In this document: positions 26,777 through 36,018 of the stretch, piece after piece
Layout: each line of letters opens with the position of its first letter
How positions within the stretch are numbered: position 1 is the stretch's first letter
Position numbers and translations under genes: made by a program
The notes under the pieces: generated by a model
Seen by the model: only the letters and a program-made list of their open reading frames with translations
Databases searched by the model: none
What the model was told of the DNA's origin: nothing
Source of the DNA: a virus
Length of the DNA: 41,378 nt
IMG/VR virus record: IMGVR_UViG_3300020215_000090
Span: 1-41,378 of that record
Strand: one strand, 5' to 3'

Positions 26777-28558
26777 TCACCAGAGCAGGCCGCGAGTGCC
26801 CGCGGCGAACTGACCCGCACCACCGAGGCCGGCGAACAGCGACGCCCAGGGATTTCCGCCGGCCCCCGTCGTCGTCACGGACTGGCCGGGGGACCCGCCA
26901 TTGATGAGGTTCATGTAGCGAGCGAGGCTCTGCCACTCGGCGTTCTGGCCGAAGTCGTGGCGGGCCACGTCGGCGTCGATCATCTGTTGGGCCTTCGCGT
27001 CGCGCTGCTGGCCCACGGCCGAGGCGGCGTTCAGGTCCTTGTAGGCCATGTCCTGGTACTGGCCCTGCATGCCCAGGCCCTGCAGCTGCTGAGCCCGGTT
27101 CTGCAGGTAGGCGTTGCTGGCCGAGTTCAGCGCATTCATCTGCCGGTCAGCGCCGCTTTCGTAGGCGGAGCCGATCTGCTGGTTCGCCTGCAGCTGGCGG
27201 TTGGCGCCCTGGTCGAACATGGACGACAGCTGCTGGTTGGCCTGCATCTGCCGGTCGGCGCCCGTGTTGAACATGCGCGACTGCATGTCGAGGCCGCTCA
27301 TCAGGTTCGAATAGTCGCCCTGCTCCGCCCTGGTCATGGCGTCGGACGCCTGCATGCGCCGGGCGAGATCCTGCGACGCGGCATCGGCCGACATGCCGGC
27401 GGCCTGCAGACGCCGCGACGCATCGCCCGACATGTCGCCGCTGATCTGGCCGGCGGCCTGCAGGCGCAGTGCCGCATCGCGGGTCGCCTGGTCGGCGGAC
27501 TGCCCCGCCGTCGAGGCCCGGAGGCCCTGGCCCTGCAGGTACTGGCTGCCGAGGGTGCTGGCGGCCGAAAGCTGGTTCTGGCGCTCCTGGGCGTAGTTGC
27601 CGCCATAGATGCTCGTGGCGAGGTCGCCGAGGGTGCGCCCGAAGCCCTCGCCCGCAGCGTCCTTGACGTTCGCGTGCATGCCGGAGCCGTAGCGTCCGGC
27701 GGCGGACGCGGCGCTGTCGAGGCCGGGGGTCACGCCCTCGGCGAACTGCCGAGTGACGCCCCGGGCGGCGCGGGCATAGGTGTCGTCGAGGTACGGGTTG
27801 GCCCCGATGAAGTTGCCGTTCGCCGCGGCGCTGAGCGCTCCGAAGGCCGGGTTGTTCGCCTGAGCCTGGCCGGTGATCAGGTCGTAGGTGTCGTTGCGGA
27901 TCTGGCTGTTCGAGCCGCCGCCGGTCTGCGTGATGTCGCCGATCGCGCCCTGCGAATAGCCGGCGATGTTGCCGCCCGAGCCGATCAGGTCGCCGATCCG
28001 CCCGTCCAGCCGGCCGGCGACGTTGCCGCCGCTCTCGATGATGTCGGAGGTCCGGCCGTAGAGGTTTTTCGCCATGTTGGCGCCGCCGGCGCCCATGACG
28101 CCCGCGAGCGTCCCGTAGGCAGGATCGGCGGCGTAGTTGTTGTTGGCCGCCATGGCGCTGACGTTCGCGGTCGCCGGGTTGCTGGCGTAGTTGTTGTTCG
28201 CCGCCATGCCGGCGAGGTTCGATGTCATGGGGTTGCTGGCGAAGTTGTTGTTCGCGCCGAGCCCGCGCATCTGGCCGACCGTGCCCCAATCGCCCATGCC
28301 GCCGCCGGAGAACTGATCGAGCGCATGCTGAGAGCCGGCGCGCTGCGCCTGGCCGCCCATGCCTTGCGAAAAGATGGCGTTCATCGCGCTGTTCGACTCG
28401 TTGCCGAAGCCCGCGACGGTCTGGCCTGGGAAATACTGCGCCGGCCCCTTGTTGTAGAGGTTCTGCGCCTCGGCGTAGCCTTCGCGGACGTAGGGTTTTT
28501 GGCCTTCCCACGGCTCGGATTTCGAGGTCGAGGTCTGTCCGCCGCTGCTGCTAGGCAT
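26777..28558 (-). CDS. Large repeat-rich virion protein
   Basis: The product has 593 residues, rich in Ala, Gly, Asn, Gln and Ser. At least four sets of degenerate repeats are visible. They are three AANNNYASNP-type units near 100-150, SGGN(V/I)AG units near 175-220, RLQAAG/RMQAS units near 365-410, and GADRQMQANQQL-type units near 425-475. The last part is a helix bundle. It probably forms a helical internal core or tail component acting with the two ejection proteins downstream. No enzymatic motif is seen. Confidence 0.6.
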   Translation of the reverse strand: MPSSSGGQTSTSKSEPWEGQKPYVREGYAEAQNLYNKGPAQYFPGQTVAGFGNESNSAMNAIFSQGMGGQAQRAGSQHALDQFSGGGMGDWGTVGQMRGLGANNNFASNPMTSNLAGMAANNNYASNPATANVSAMAANNNYAADPAYGTLAGVMGAGGANMAKNLYGRTSDIIESGGNVAGRLDGRIGDLIGSGGNIAGYSQGAIGDITQTGGGSNSQIRNDTYDLITGQAQANNPAFGALSAAANGNFIGANPYLDDTYARAARGVTRQFAEGVTPGLDSAASAAGRYGSGMHANVKDAAGEGFGRTLGDLATSIYGGNYAQERQNQLSAASTLGSQYLQGQGLRASTAGQSADQATRDAALRLQAAGQISGDMSGDASRRLQAAGMSADAASQDLARRMQASDAMTRAEQGDYSNLMSGLDMQSRMFNTGADRQMQANQQLSSMFDQGANRQLQANQQIGSAYESGADRQMNALNSASNAYLQNRAQQLQGLGMQGQYQDMAYKDLNAASAVGQQRDAKAQQMIDADVARHDFGQNAEWQSLARYMNLINGGSPGQSVTTTGAGGNPWASLFAGLGGAGQFAAGTRGLLW

Positions 28559-28967
28559 GTGCCACCTCCGTCCGCATGATCACGGCGTCGAGCGTCCAGC
28601 CGCGCAGCTTCCGCAGCCACGCCATGCGCCCGCCGACCTCGAACTGCTTGCACCCCTCGGCCTTGGCCCAGGCCTGGAACATCGGCTTGGCGAACGCCCA
28701 CCAGCCCTCGAAGTCCTCGCCGGCCAGCAGCACGAAGCGGGCAACCCGCATCTGCGGCCAGACGCAGATTTCAGTGATGGCGACCATCCGAAGCTCGTCG
28801 CCGTCGACGCCGAACCAGAGCTGCATGTCGCGCTCGCGGATCTTGACCAGCAGGTCGGCGGACGCGACGCGGCCGTTGTCGTGCTCGAGCGCGCGCTCGA
28901 CGAGCGGCAGCGCCTGATGCCAGACGCTTTCCGCGGCCGTGGAGTGGATCGGGAAGGCGCGCCTCAT
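28551..28967 (-). CDS. GNAT-like virion-module protein (compare T7 gp13)
   Basis: The product has 138 residues. The pattern of strands and helices (ELRMVAITEICVWPQMRVAR then FVLLAG; KPMFQAWAKAEGCKQFEVGG then WLRKLRGW) resembles GNAT-fold proteins. Many podoviruses have such a protein among internal virion genes. Acetyl-CoA-binding residues cannot be confirmed by eye. It overlaps both neighbours (ATGA type), so it is firmly within the late operon. Confidence 0.5.
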   Translation of the reverse strand: MRRAFPIHSTAAESVWHQALPLVERALEHDNGRVASADLLVKIRERDMQLWFGVDGDELRMVAITEICVWPQMRVARFVLLAGEDFEGWWAFAKPMFQAWAKAEGCKQFEVGGRMAWLRKLRGWTLDAVIMRTEVAHA

Positions 28968-29641
28968 TTGCGCTTCGCCTTGAGCACGCGATCCACCTCG
29001 GCGCGGGCCTCTTGCGAGAGGGCGCGATACTGCTTTTCGTTCAGGATCCGCTCGCCGGTCTTGGCGCCGATGACGACATTGTCGGGGCCCGGCGGATCGA
29101 TATCGAGCAGGCCCTTGCGGCCGACCTTGCCGCCCTTCGCGAACACGCCGGTCGTGTTGCCTTCAGCAAGAGAGGCGCCCAAATCAGCCGCGCTGACGCC
29201 GCCGCCGGAAAAGCCGCCGGCGCTATTGCCCGTCCCGCCGATCCCGCCGTAGCCGGCCATCATGTCCTCATCGGGCATGGACTGACCGCGCCCGACGAAC
29301 TCGGCCGAGCGCTTCGACTGCTCATTGGCGAAATTCGCGTCGTCCATCTTGCTACCGAGCGTCATAGCGAACCCGCCGCCCGGCATCAGCGCGCCCAGGA
29401 TCGCGCCAGGTGCGTGCCTCTCCATGAAGCTTCGATTGGCGCGATCCTGGGCTGCTTGGTTGAACTCGGCCTGTGTCATGGCGCCGTAGTCCAATCCTCG
29501 TCCCCCAGGCTTCTCGCCGTGGTGCCCCTCGCCGGTTCCATAGTCCACCGTCGCGGTCGACGTGGTCTCGTCGAGGATGGGAGCGAGAAGCCCGTTGCGC
29601 GGGCGGAACGACCGCGGCTTTGATGCGTCGATCAGGCCCAT
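28964..29641 (-). CDS. Structural-module protein, unknown
   Basis: The product has 225 residues. A polar N-terminus is followed by a hydrophobic Gly/Met stretch (APGAILGALMPGGGFAMTLG). There is a Gly-rich centre, and a C-terminal VFAKGGKVGRKGLLDIDPPG region with KTGERILNEKQYRALS. The last motif (GERILN..Q...LS) is a common C-terminal feature of phage tail-associated proteins. It overlaps the next gene by ATGA. Confidence 0.5.
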   Translation of the reverse strand: MGLIDASKPRSFRPRNGLLAPILDETTSTATVDYGTGEGHHGEKPGGRGLDYGAMTQAEFNQAAQDRANRSFMERHAPGAILGALMPGGGFAMTLGSKMDDANFANEQSKRSAEFVGRGQSMPDEDMMAGYGGIGGTGNSAGGFSGGGVSAADLGASLAEGNTTGVFAKGGKVGRKGLLDIDPPGPDNVVIGAKTGERILNEKQYRALSQEARAEVDRVLKAKRK

Positions 29642-29961
29642 TACCCGCCTCCCACCTTGTAGGCAAAGACCCGGTCCGTATGGGTCTGGCTGTCGTGCGT
29701 CAGGATGAACTCGCCCTGCATGCGGGCGGAGACGTAGAGGCTCGACAGGGCCGCGGCGGCGCGCGCCGTGGTCGGCATGAAGGTGATGACGCTGTCGACG
29801 CCGACCCGCGCATCGAGCACGCTCGTCGTCGTGGTCGAGGTCGCGAGCGTCGCCGTGCCGGTCGCGTTCATTCGGCCGTCGAGCAGGCCGTTGACGACCA
29901 GCCGCATGCGGCTCAGCAGCTGCTTGGCGTCCTGCAGGGCGGCGGGGATCGGGGGGATCAT
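29641..29961 (-). CDS. Conserved structural protein, 106 aa
   Basis: Helical start (LQDAKQLLSRMRLVVNGLL), then a Thr-rich beta region (ATGTATLATSTTTTSVLDAR), a FMPTTARAAAALSSLYVS segment, and GEFILTHDSQTHTDRVFAYK at the end. The final two motifs (PTTA.AA, FxLTHxNxxxxDRxF) are shared by many small phage virion proteins, perhaps decoration or fiber-attachment proteins. Exact role is unknown. Confidence 0.6.
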   Translation of the reverse strand: MIPPIPAALQDAKQLLSRMRLVVNGLLDGRMNATGTATLATSTTTTSVLDARVGVDSVITFMPTTARAAAALSSLYVSARMQGEFILTHDSQTHTDRVFAYKVGGG

Positions 29962-31442
29962 ATCGACCCGCTCGCCGTCGACCGCGGCTCGACGCCCTGG
30001 GCGTGCTGGAAGCCGCCGGTGATGTCGACCATGAAGCGGAAATAGCGGGCGTCGATGTTGAACGGGCACTCGCCGACCGCGTTGATCGTGCTGGCCGTGC
30101 CGGTCGTCACCGCGTCGATCAGGCGGTTCCGATAGATCGGCGTCACCGAGACCGAGCTGCCGACGTTCTGCACCAGAGGCCGCACGGCATCGAGCAGGGA
30201 CCGGCCGTCGGGGTTCGGCTGAACCTCGCCCGTCGCGAGCGTGGCGGCCATGGCCGAGCCGTTGAAGTAGCCGAAGCGGTGCGAGGTGTCGAAGGCGCCC
30301 AGAAGCGCCACGCCGCCCTGCCAGACGTAGCTGTCGAGCGAGAACGGCAGCGCGTCGAGGCTGGCGGACACGGCATCGAGCCCGTCGAGCGTATAGCCGA
30401 GCGTGTAGGAGATCTCCGCCAGCCACTCTACCGCCTGCTCGATGATCGACCACCGGCCGGTCGGGGTGTGCAGGCAGATGATCTTGTCCGGCGTGCCGGC
30501 GCCGCTGTTCGTCGAGGCGTAGGCCCACAGCACCAGCTTGTTGGCCGGATCGACGGCCGAGCAGATGCGCGGCGAGGTGTTCGGCGACAGGTCGTTCAGG
30601 AACCAGGCGTCGACCTTCTGCGAGCCGATCGGCACCGACTGAATGCCGTCGAACCGGTAGAACCCGTCATTGCCGATGTAGTAGGTGAACCGGCCGTCGG
30701 AGATGATCGAGCCCGCATAGAGCGAGCCGCGCTCCTTCTCGACCCGCTGGATGTCGAAAACCAGGGGCGAGCCGATATAGTTGACCGTGTAGATCGAGCG
30801 TTCGCAGACGACGACGCCCGACTGCCCGCCGGTGATGCCGGTGATCGAGCCGCCTTCCGGCAGATCCTGGTAGTCCGACTGGACGTTCGCCGCGGCCGTG
30901 GTGCCGGGCGTCGGCCAGGACGTGATGTTGTTGATCGCCGGCCACCACAGCCGGCCCGGCTTGAAGCCGTCCGTCGCGTCCCAGGTGTTGCCGACCATCA
31001 GGAAGTCGCGGATCACCGCGGCGTGGCGGGCCTTGGGCGCGGCGGCGGACAGGTTCGCGAAGTTGGCGCCGGCGCCGATCGTCGTGTACTGGATCGGGTT
31101 GCCGATCTGCAGCGCCACCATGTAGTCGCCGAACTTGACGAAGCGCCAGAAGTCCGCGGCCGCGCACGAATAGGCCGTGCCGCTGCGGTCGGTCCACGTC
31201 GTCGACGCCGAGGTCAGCTCCAGCAGCTTCGTGGCCGTGCCGACGTAGTTGAAGACCGACCCGGTCGCGCTCTTCGCCGCGGTCGCGCCCTGCGCCCGCT
31301 CGGACAGTGCCACCATGGCGTTGACGAAGGACAGCACCTGCTTGTAGCTGGCCGCCGACGGAATGACGTTCTTGGCGATCGTCGCGGAGTTGCCGAGGTC
31401 GGGGAGGTCGGGAAGCCACTCGCCGAAGGGAATGGCGCTCAT
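29958..31442 (-). CDS. Tail tube/nozzle-type structural protein
   Basis: The product has 494 residues. The start MSAIPFGEWLPDLPDLGNSA followed by TIAKNVIPSAASYKQ is a conserved start of podoviral tail proteins annotated as tail tubular or stabilisation proteins. The body is beta-propeller-like with repeated strands (RFTYYIGNDGFYRFDG, then VLWAYASTNSG). It is encoded right after the head-tail adaptor, as expected for the tail nozzle. Overlaps at both ends are 4 nt. Confidence 0.65.
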   Translation of the reverse strand: MSAIPFGEWLPDLPDLGNSATIAKNVIPSAASYKQVLSFVNAMVALSERAQGATAAKSATGSVFNYVGTATKLLELTSASTTWTDRSGTAYSCAAADFWRFVKFGDYMVALQIGNPIQYTTIGAGANFANLSAAAPKARHAAVIRDFLMVGNTWDATDGFKPGRLWWPAINNITSWPTPGTTAAANVQSDYQDLPEGGSITGITGGQSGVVVCERSIYTVNYIGSPLVFDIQRVEKERGSLYAGSIISDGRFTYYIGNDGFYRFDGIQSVPIGSQKVDAWFLNDLSPNTSPRICSAVDPANKLVLWAYASTNSGAGTPDKIICLHTPTGRWSIIEQAVEWLAEISYTLGYTLDGLDAVSASLDALPFSLDSYVWQGGVALLGAFDTSHRFGYFNGSAMAATLATGEVQPNPDGRSLLDAVRPLVQNVGSSVSVTPIYRNRLIDAVTTGTASTINAVGECPFNIDARYFRFMVDITGGFQHAQGVEPRSTASGSI

Positions 31443-32092
31443 GGCGTGCCCGTGGCCGAGCGGATGGTCAGCACGCCGCCCGAGTAGCGGTCGGACTTGT
31501 CGGCCTCGTTGAGCGCGTTGATGGACCCGGCGAAGCTGGCGAGCCAGGCCGGCCCCATCTTGTTGCCGGTCATGGTCGACGACGCATAAAGCGCGCCGAA
31601 CAGGTAGACGTTCGGAGCGTTCGTCAGCAGCCAGTTGGTGTCGGCGCCGGCGGAGAACGGGGCGAAACGCTGGTAGTAGAGGATCGACAGCGCATCGGCC
31701 GAGTTCGGCACGTCGCCGAGGACGATGTTGTCGCCCTCGATCGAGAAGACCTCCGGGATGCCGTTCGACGCATAGGGCTTCTCGAACAGCCGCTGCTCAG
31801 GCGAGACCGGCGTCAGCTTCCGCTTGGGATTGGTGTCGATGTAGATGTTGCGCATCGCGACATAGCGCGTCGGCAGCGCCACCGTGGCCGTGCCCGCGAC
31901 CATCGACGGGGTCGCCGTCGCTTCCATGGCACGGATGCGCAGCGGCGGGATCTTGATTGCCCCCATGTCGAGGCCGAAGGCGATCCAGCCCTCGCACATG
32001 GCGATGTATTCGGGAATGCGCGAGGTCAGATCGCCGCGCGCAAGCCAGTTGGCGACCGCGGCCTGCAGCTCCGTGTAGGTCGTGATCGCCAT
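31439..32092 (-). CDS. Head-tail adaptor (gp4/tubular-A-like)
   Basis: The product has 217 residues. YTELQAAVANWLARGDLTSR then IPEYIAMCEGWI at the N-terminus is the typical first helix pair of podoviral adaptors. A beta part (YVAMRNIYIDTNPKRKLTPV) and NVYLFGALYASSTMTG, matching the conserved late helix, follow. It would form a ring below the portal and join the tail. The genes after it encode tail proteins. Confidence 0.75.
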   Translation of the reverse strand: MAITTYTELQAAVANWLARGDLTSRIPEYIAMCEGWIAFGLDMGAIKIPPLRIRAMEATATPSMVAGTATVALPTRYVAMRNIYIDTNPKRKLTPVSPEQRLFEKPYASNGIPEVFSIEGDNIVLGDVPNSADALSILYYQRFAPFSAGADTNWLLTNAPNVYLFGALYASSTMTGNKMGPAWLASFAGSINALNEADKSDRYSGGVLTIRSATGTP

Positions 32093-32095
32093 TGG

Positions 32096-32836
32096 TCACA
32101 GGCTCGCGTATTCGGCGACGGCGGGCGGCGGCGGCTCGACGGCGACTGGTGCCGCCTCCTCCGCTTCCCGCTTCGCCTTCACCGCGGCGGCTTCGGCCTC
32201 GTATTCCGCCCGGCCGAGCGCGGCCAGCTGGTGCGAGTAGTCGAAATTGCCCGAGTGCCGGTTGTTCCAGCTCAGGTCGTGGTCGATGAAGATGCGGAAG
32301 CCGGCGTCGATCGCCCGATGGCAGAACCAGACGTCCTCGCCCTGGTATTCCTGCTGGCGCACCAGCCACGGGGTCATGAACCAGGGCTGCTCGACCTTGC
32401 GGAAGACGTCGGTCTTGATCAGGGCGGTGTGCAGGCCGACGTGGTCGTGCACTTCCTCGAGCCCGAAGTCGTCGGGGCCCGTCCAGATCGGATGACCGGG
32501 GCCGTTGGAGCTCGTCGGCGTGCACGGCAGCGCCCGGCGGACGGCGTTGCAGGCGACGAAATCGAGGTCGTGGGCCAGCAGGCGGTCGAGCGTGTCCTTG
32601 GGGAAGCGCGCGTCGCTGTCGAGGAAGAGGACGTGCGTCGCGTCCATCTTCAGCGCTTCCTGGACCAGCATCATGCGGGACTTCGGCAGCACGCTCAGCT
32701 GCGTGTTGACCAGCCAGCAGACGTGCTGCTCCTTCTGGTGCAGCCGGTTGAAGGTGCCCATCATCACCGCGACGTCGACAGCGGTTCCGGCCTTCCAGGT
32801 ATCGCCGGAGGGGACGCAGATCGCGACGGTGGCCAT
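32096..32836 (-). CDS. GT-A glycosyltransferase
   Basis: The product has 246 residues from ATG 32836. N-terminal strand VAICVPSGDTWKAG, then ATHVLFLDSDARFPKDTLDR with a DxD metal/nucleotide site, and GEDVWFCHRAIDAGFRIFID with the conserved ED acceptor region, are the three landmarks of GT-A transferases. The C-terminal 40 residues are Ala/Glu/Pro-rich. It lies in the structural block between head proteins and the adaptor, suggesting it glycosylates a virion component. The sugar donor is unknown. Confidence 0.8.
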   Translation of the reverse strand: MATVAICVPSGDTWKAGTAVDVAVMMGTFNRLHQKEQHVCWLVNTQLSVLPKSRMMLVQEALKMDATHVLFLDSDARFPKDTLDRLLAHDLDFVACNAVRRALPCTPTSSNGPGHPIWTGPDDFGLEEVHDHVGLHTALIKTDVFRKVEQPWFMTPWLVRQQEYQGEDVWFCHRAIDAGFRIFIDHDLSWNNRHSGNFDYSHQLAALGRAEYEAEAAAVKAKREAEEAAPVAVEPPPPAVAEYASL

Positions 32837-33144
32837 CAGACGCGCCCCGGCGCGGTGCGGAGGTAGAGCCAGGCGGGATCGTTGAGCTTCCGGCGGATGG
32901 CTTCGGCGCAGTTCGGGTCGAAGATGTCGATACCCTCCTTCATCCACTCCTCGACGACGGTCAGCGGGATCGACGCGACCCGGCGCAGGTCGCGCGAAGG
33001 CGAATAGCCGTCGTTGAGCGTGAAGAGCCGCTTGTTGTTCTCCAGGATCGGCTCGCAGTCCTGGTACCGGCGGACGTGCATGTCGTCGCCGTCGAGCACG
33101 GTCTCGGTGATGATGCCGGCGCCGTCGTGCTCGATGTCGCGCAT
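32836..33144 (-). CDS. Conserved structural-module protein, 102 aa
   Basis: It begins in a one-base stop/start overlap and shares its last base with the next ATG. The end DPNCAEAIRRKLNDPAWLYL followed by RTAPGRV and the middle RYQDCEPILENNKRLF are conserved in podoviruses of this capsid type. The function is unknown. Confidence 0.6.
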   Translation of the reverse strand: MRDIEHDGAGIITETVLDGDDMHVRRYQDCEPILENNKRLFTLNDGYSPSRDLRRVASIPLTVVEEWMKEGIDIFDPNCAEAIRRKLNDPAWLYLRTAPGRV

Positions 33145-33452
33145 CAGCCGATCTCCACCGCGGTCACGCCGACATAGCCGGTGACGTCGTTGAGCACGGC
33201 GAGATAGCCGTATCCCGGCACCTTGAAGCGGTGCGGGTAGTTGGGGGCGAGCAGGATGTCGGTCGAGGTCGAGGCGGTGATCGCCGAGGACTCGCCGAAG
33301 CGCACCCAGGTCGCGACGCTCGCGACGATCTGGACGCAGGTTGCCGTCTTTCCGTCGCGGGTGGTCGGCAGGGACGCGGTGACGATCGCGTTCCCTGCCA
33401 CCAGCCGCTTGGAGAGCCCCGCCGCAATCGCGTCGTCGGGGAACTTGCTCAT
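33144..33452 (-). CDS. Small virion protein, beta-rich, 102 aa
   Basis: It starts at ATG 33452. It is mostly beta (ATCVQIVASVATWVRFGESS, then VPGYGYLAVLNDVTGYVGVT). It follows the decoration-like gene and precedes a conserved head-module gene. It may be a head fiber or minor capsid component; this is inference from position. Confidence 0.5.
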   Translation of the reverse strand: MSKFPDDAIAAGLSKRLVAGNAIVTASLPTTRDGKTATCVQIVASVATWVRFGESSAITASTSTDILLAPNYPHRFKVPGYGYLAVLNDVTGYVGVTAVEIG

Positions 33453-33967
33453 GCGACGATGTATCCGACGACCGCGCGGCCGACGAGGCCGGTGGCGGAG
33501 CCCGAGACCATGATGCAGTTGAGGTACTGGTTCGCGGTCATCTTGACCCGCGGCTTGCCGCCCGCCGTGCCGTCCCAGCCGGCCGAGGCCAGGAGCACGT
33601 TCGACAGGTCGAGGGCGGTGATGACCGTGGTCCCCGACGAGGTCGCGAGGTTGCCGACGTCGACCTTGCAGGTGCAGCTCGCCGCGGAGCCGGTCTGGAT
33701 GTCGAGCAGGTAGTCGGTGACGTAGATGTCCGCGCCGTTCTCCTCCTTGTTCTGGAAGGAGGCGAGCGCGGCGCCGACGCCGGCCGTGGCCAGCAGCGGC
33801 ATGACGGCCCATTTCTGGGCGCGGTAGGTCTGCACGCCGGCGCTCGATGCCGACGCGGAGCTCGTGTTGGCGGAGGTGACGCCGCCGAAGCGCGCGACTT
33901 CCTTGCCGTCGAGTTCGTTGATGAGCGAGCAGGACCCGTCGGGGTTCTGGCGGAGATTGACTGCCAT
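33449..33967 (-). CDS. Head decoration-like protein
   Basis: The product has 172 residues encoded directly after the major capsid gene. Start MAVNLRQNPDGSCSLINELD is typical of proteins after MCP in this phage group. The rest is Gly/Ala/Ser/Thr-rich beta (DIQTGSAASCTCKVDVGNLA). No assigned fold; a decoration or stabilising role is suggested by location. Confidence 0.5.
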   Translation of the reverse strand: MAVNLRQNPDGSCSLINELDGKEVARFGGVTSANTSSASASSAGVQTYRAQKWAVMPLLATAGVGAALASFQNKEENGADIYVTDYLLDIQTGSAASCTCKVDVGNLATSSGTTVITALDLSNVLLASAGWDGTAGGKPRVKMTANQYLNCIMVSGSATGLVGRAVVGYIVA

Positions 33968-34022
33968 TTCTGGCCTCCTTGAAAAGGAAGAGGGCCGAGC
34001 GCTGTGGCCCGGCCCCGCCCGG

Positions 34023-34964
34023 TTACGAGGTGGTCAGATCGGCGATCGCGCCGGAGGCCGCTTCGTTGCGGCTTTCCAGCGTGTACTCCGTGACGATCAT
34101 CTTCTTCTGGCTATCGCCGGTCTTGGCGATCTCCTCGATGGTGATCGGGCGGAGGAAGGACAGCGCCCAGTAGTCGAGGTCGAGCACGAACGCGGTGCGG
34201 TCGCGCTGGAAGCGGTTCGGAACGACCTTCAGCTCGCCGTAGTCGCCGGCGTAGACGTCGATCGAGGCGAAGAGCTTCTTGTCCTCGGACTTGTCCATGC
34301 GGGTGGCGCCGCCGGTGAAGGTCGAGACCACCTGCTTGTTGTAGGGACCGACCATGAGCATGGTCGGGTCGCCGCCCGAGTTGAAGATGTTCTTGCAGAC
34401 CGTCTTCAGCAGGCTCTCGGTGAAGGCGCGCTGCGTGCCGTCGGTGACGGTCGCGGTGATGCCCGTGGCGGTGACGAAGTTCGTGCCGCCGACCGAGTTG
34501 GTGCCCAGCCAGTTCTCCAGGGCGCGGAGCTTGCGCGCGGTGGTCGCGGAGCCCGCAAAACCGGCCTGGTTCTGCGTCACCGTGTATTCCATGTCGCGCT
34601 TCAGCTCTTTGCCGCGCTTGGCGATCTGGTAGGCGAGCTCGGACTTGCGGCCGGCCTTCAGCACGGCCTCCATGGTGCCCGACGAGATCACGCCCTTGGT
34701 CGAGATCTGCAGGTAGTTCTGAACCCGGACGGTCGGGGTCGCCGTCATCGAGTTCATGTCGTCGCCTTCGACCTGGGCATTGCTGCCGGCGTTCGAGAGC
34801 GAGTCCGTCTGCCATTCGTGCAGGGTGGCGGTGGCCTTGGAGCCCTTGCCGACGGCGGACATGAAGGGGGTTTCGGTCGGGCTGATCATGAAGATCATGT
34901 CCGACAGGTCCTCGCGCATGCCGATCGCGACATACGTCTGGGCGGTCGTATTGGGTACAGCCAT
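34023..34964 (-). CDS. Major capsid protein, DUF5309/SU10-like
   Basis: The product has 313 residues. The N-terminus (EDLSDMIFMISPTETPFMSA then VGKG) and the following LHEWQTDSL segment are hallmarks of DUF5309 major head proteins with HK97 fold. The central KRGKELKRDMEYTVTQNQAG helix and MLMVGPYNKQVVSTF strand agree. The SU10-type family is common in alphaproteobacterial podoviruses. The scaffold gene is just upstream (10 bp gap), as usual. Confidence 0.9.
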   Translation of the reverse strand: MAVPNTTAQTYVAIGMREDLSDMIFMISPTETPFMSAVGKGSKATATLHEWQTDSLSNAGSNAQVEGDDMNSMTATPTVRVQNYLQISTKGVISSGTMEAVLKAGRKSELAYQIAKRGKELKRDMEYTVTQNQAGFAGSATTARKLRALENWLGTNSVGGTNFVTATGITATVTDGTQRAFTESLLKTVCKNIFNSGGDPTMLMVGPYNKQVVSTFTGGATRMDKSEDKKLFASIDVYAGDYGELKVVPNRFQRDRTAFVLDLDYWALSFLRPITIEEIAKTGDSQKKMIVTEYTLESRNEAASGAIADLTTS

Positions 34965-34974
34965 GGGGAAGCCC

Positions 34975-36018
34975 TCAGTTCAGCCGGGCGAGGATCAGCG
35001 CTGCGGCGTCCTCGACCCGGCCCGTCTTCCGCAGCTTGGTCTCGTGAGCGGTGATCTGCTGGCGGCTGACGTGGTTGCCGTCGACGGCGGCGCCCGGCTT
35101 CTGCACCTTCGGCAGGCCGACCACGCGCTTGTCGATCTTGGGCTTCGACGCCTGGAGCTTGTCGTATTGGGCGGCCTTCCACGCGATCTGGACGGATCGG
35201 TGGTCGGTCAGCCCGGCGATTTGCTCAGCCGTGTAGCCCTGCCCGATCAGGTACGAGCGAAGCTCGGCTTTCGCCGCGTCGCCCTTCTTCGGGTCAGCAA
35301 ACACCGGGAGAACCTTGGCAAGCGCCTCGCTCTCCCGCTTCAGGGTCTCCGCGGTCTCCTGGGCGGCACGCTGCTGCTGCTGGAACAGCATTCGCTGCTG
35401 ATCCTGGGCAACGGCCTGGCGCTGGTCCTTGAGGTCGCGGAAGTACTCCTTCAGCCGCACATATTCGGCCGGGTCGGTCTTGTGGAGACCGTCCCAGTCG
35501 ATGCTCTTCTCGCTCGGAATGAGGCGGTCGAGCTCGGCCCCGAGCATGTCGAGGCGCTGCTTGATCGCCTGCGCCGCCTGCTGGGCGTGGGCTTCGAAGC
35601 CACGCTCCTTCTCGGCAAGCGCCTGCGTCTTGCGGGTGTAGTCGCTCTGCCGGAGGTATCCGTTCTTCAGCTCGTCGAGCTTGACCTTCGTCGTCGTGCC
35701 GTCCGGAAGGGCGACCTCGACTTCGGCAGGGGCTTTCTCGGCTGGCTCGGGCTCGGCTTCGGCGTCCGTCTCCGCAGACGGTTGTTCTTCGGCCTCCGCT
35801 TCGTCCTGGGCCGGCTGCGTGGCGGCTTCGGTCTCTGCTTCGGCATCGTCCGGCGCATCGGCCGGGGTCTCAGCGGCGGCATCCTGGCGCTTGGGCTTGT
35901 CGGACGGAGCCGGGCCCAGCAGTCCCTCGATGCGAGCAGCCGCCTGATCGACGGTGAGGCTTTCGCCGACAGATCCCGAGGGCGCGGAGGCCGTGTTCGG
36001 GGTGGCCTGATCGGACAT
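34975..36018 (-). CDS. Scaffolding protein
   Basis: The product has 347 residues. The first 115 are very acidic and Ala/Glu/Pro-rich (disordered). A conserved LKNGYLRQSDYTRKTQALAE region then leads to a long coiled coil (DLKDQRQAVAQDQQRMLFQQ). The C-terminal part is basic and helical, the expected capsid-binding end. Size, acidity and place before the capsid gene fit a scaffold. AAGGAG lies 6 nt before the ATG. Confidence 0.85.
   Translation of the reverse strand: MSDQATPNTASAPSGSVGESLTVDQAAARIEGLLGPAPSDKPKRQDAAAETPADAPDDAEAETEAATQPAQDEAEAEEQPSAETDAEAEPEPAEKAPAEVEVALPDGTTTKVKLDELKNGYLRQSDYTRKTQALAEKERGFEAHAQQAAQAIKQRLDMLGAELDRLIPSEKSIDWDGLHKTDPAEYVRLKEYFRDLKDQRQAVAQDQQRMLFQQQQRAAQETAETLKRESEALAKVLPVFADPKKGDAAKAELRSYLIGQGYTAEQIAGLTDHRSVQIAWKAAQYDKLQASKPKIDKRVVGLPKVQKPGAAVDGNHVSRQQITAHETKLRKTGRVEDAAALILARLN

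Noticed and set aside
24025-28579. Long plus-strand ORFs (711, 362 and 540 codons) opposite the ejection proteins
   Set aside because: They mirror codon structure of well-supported minus-strand genes, lack ribosome sites at their starts and show no recognisable domains.
30003-31487. 494-codon plus-strand ORF opposite the tail nozzle gene
   Set aside because: It is a shadow of the 494-residue minus-strand gene, which has a conserved phage N-terminus.
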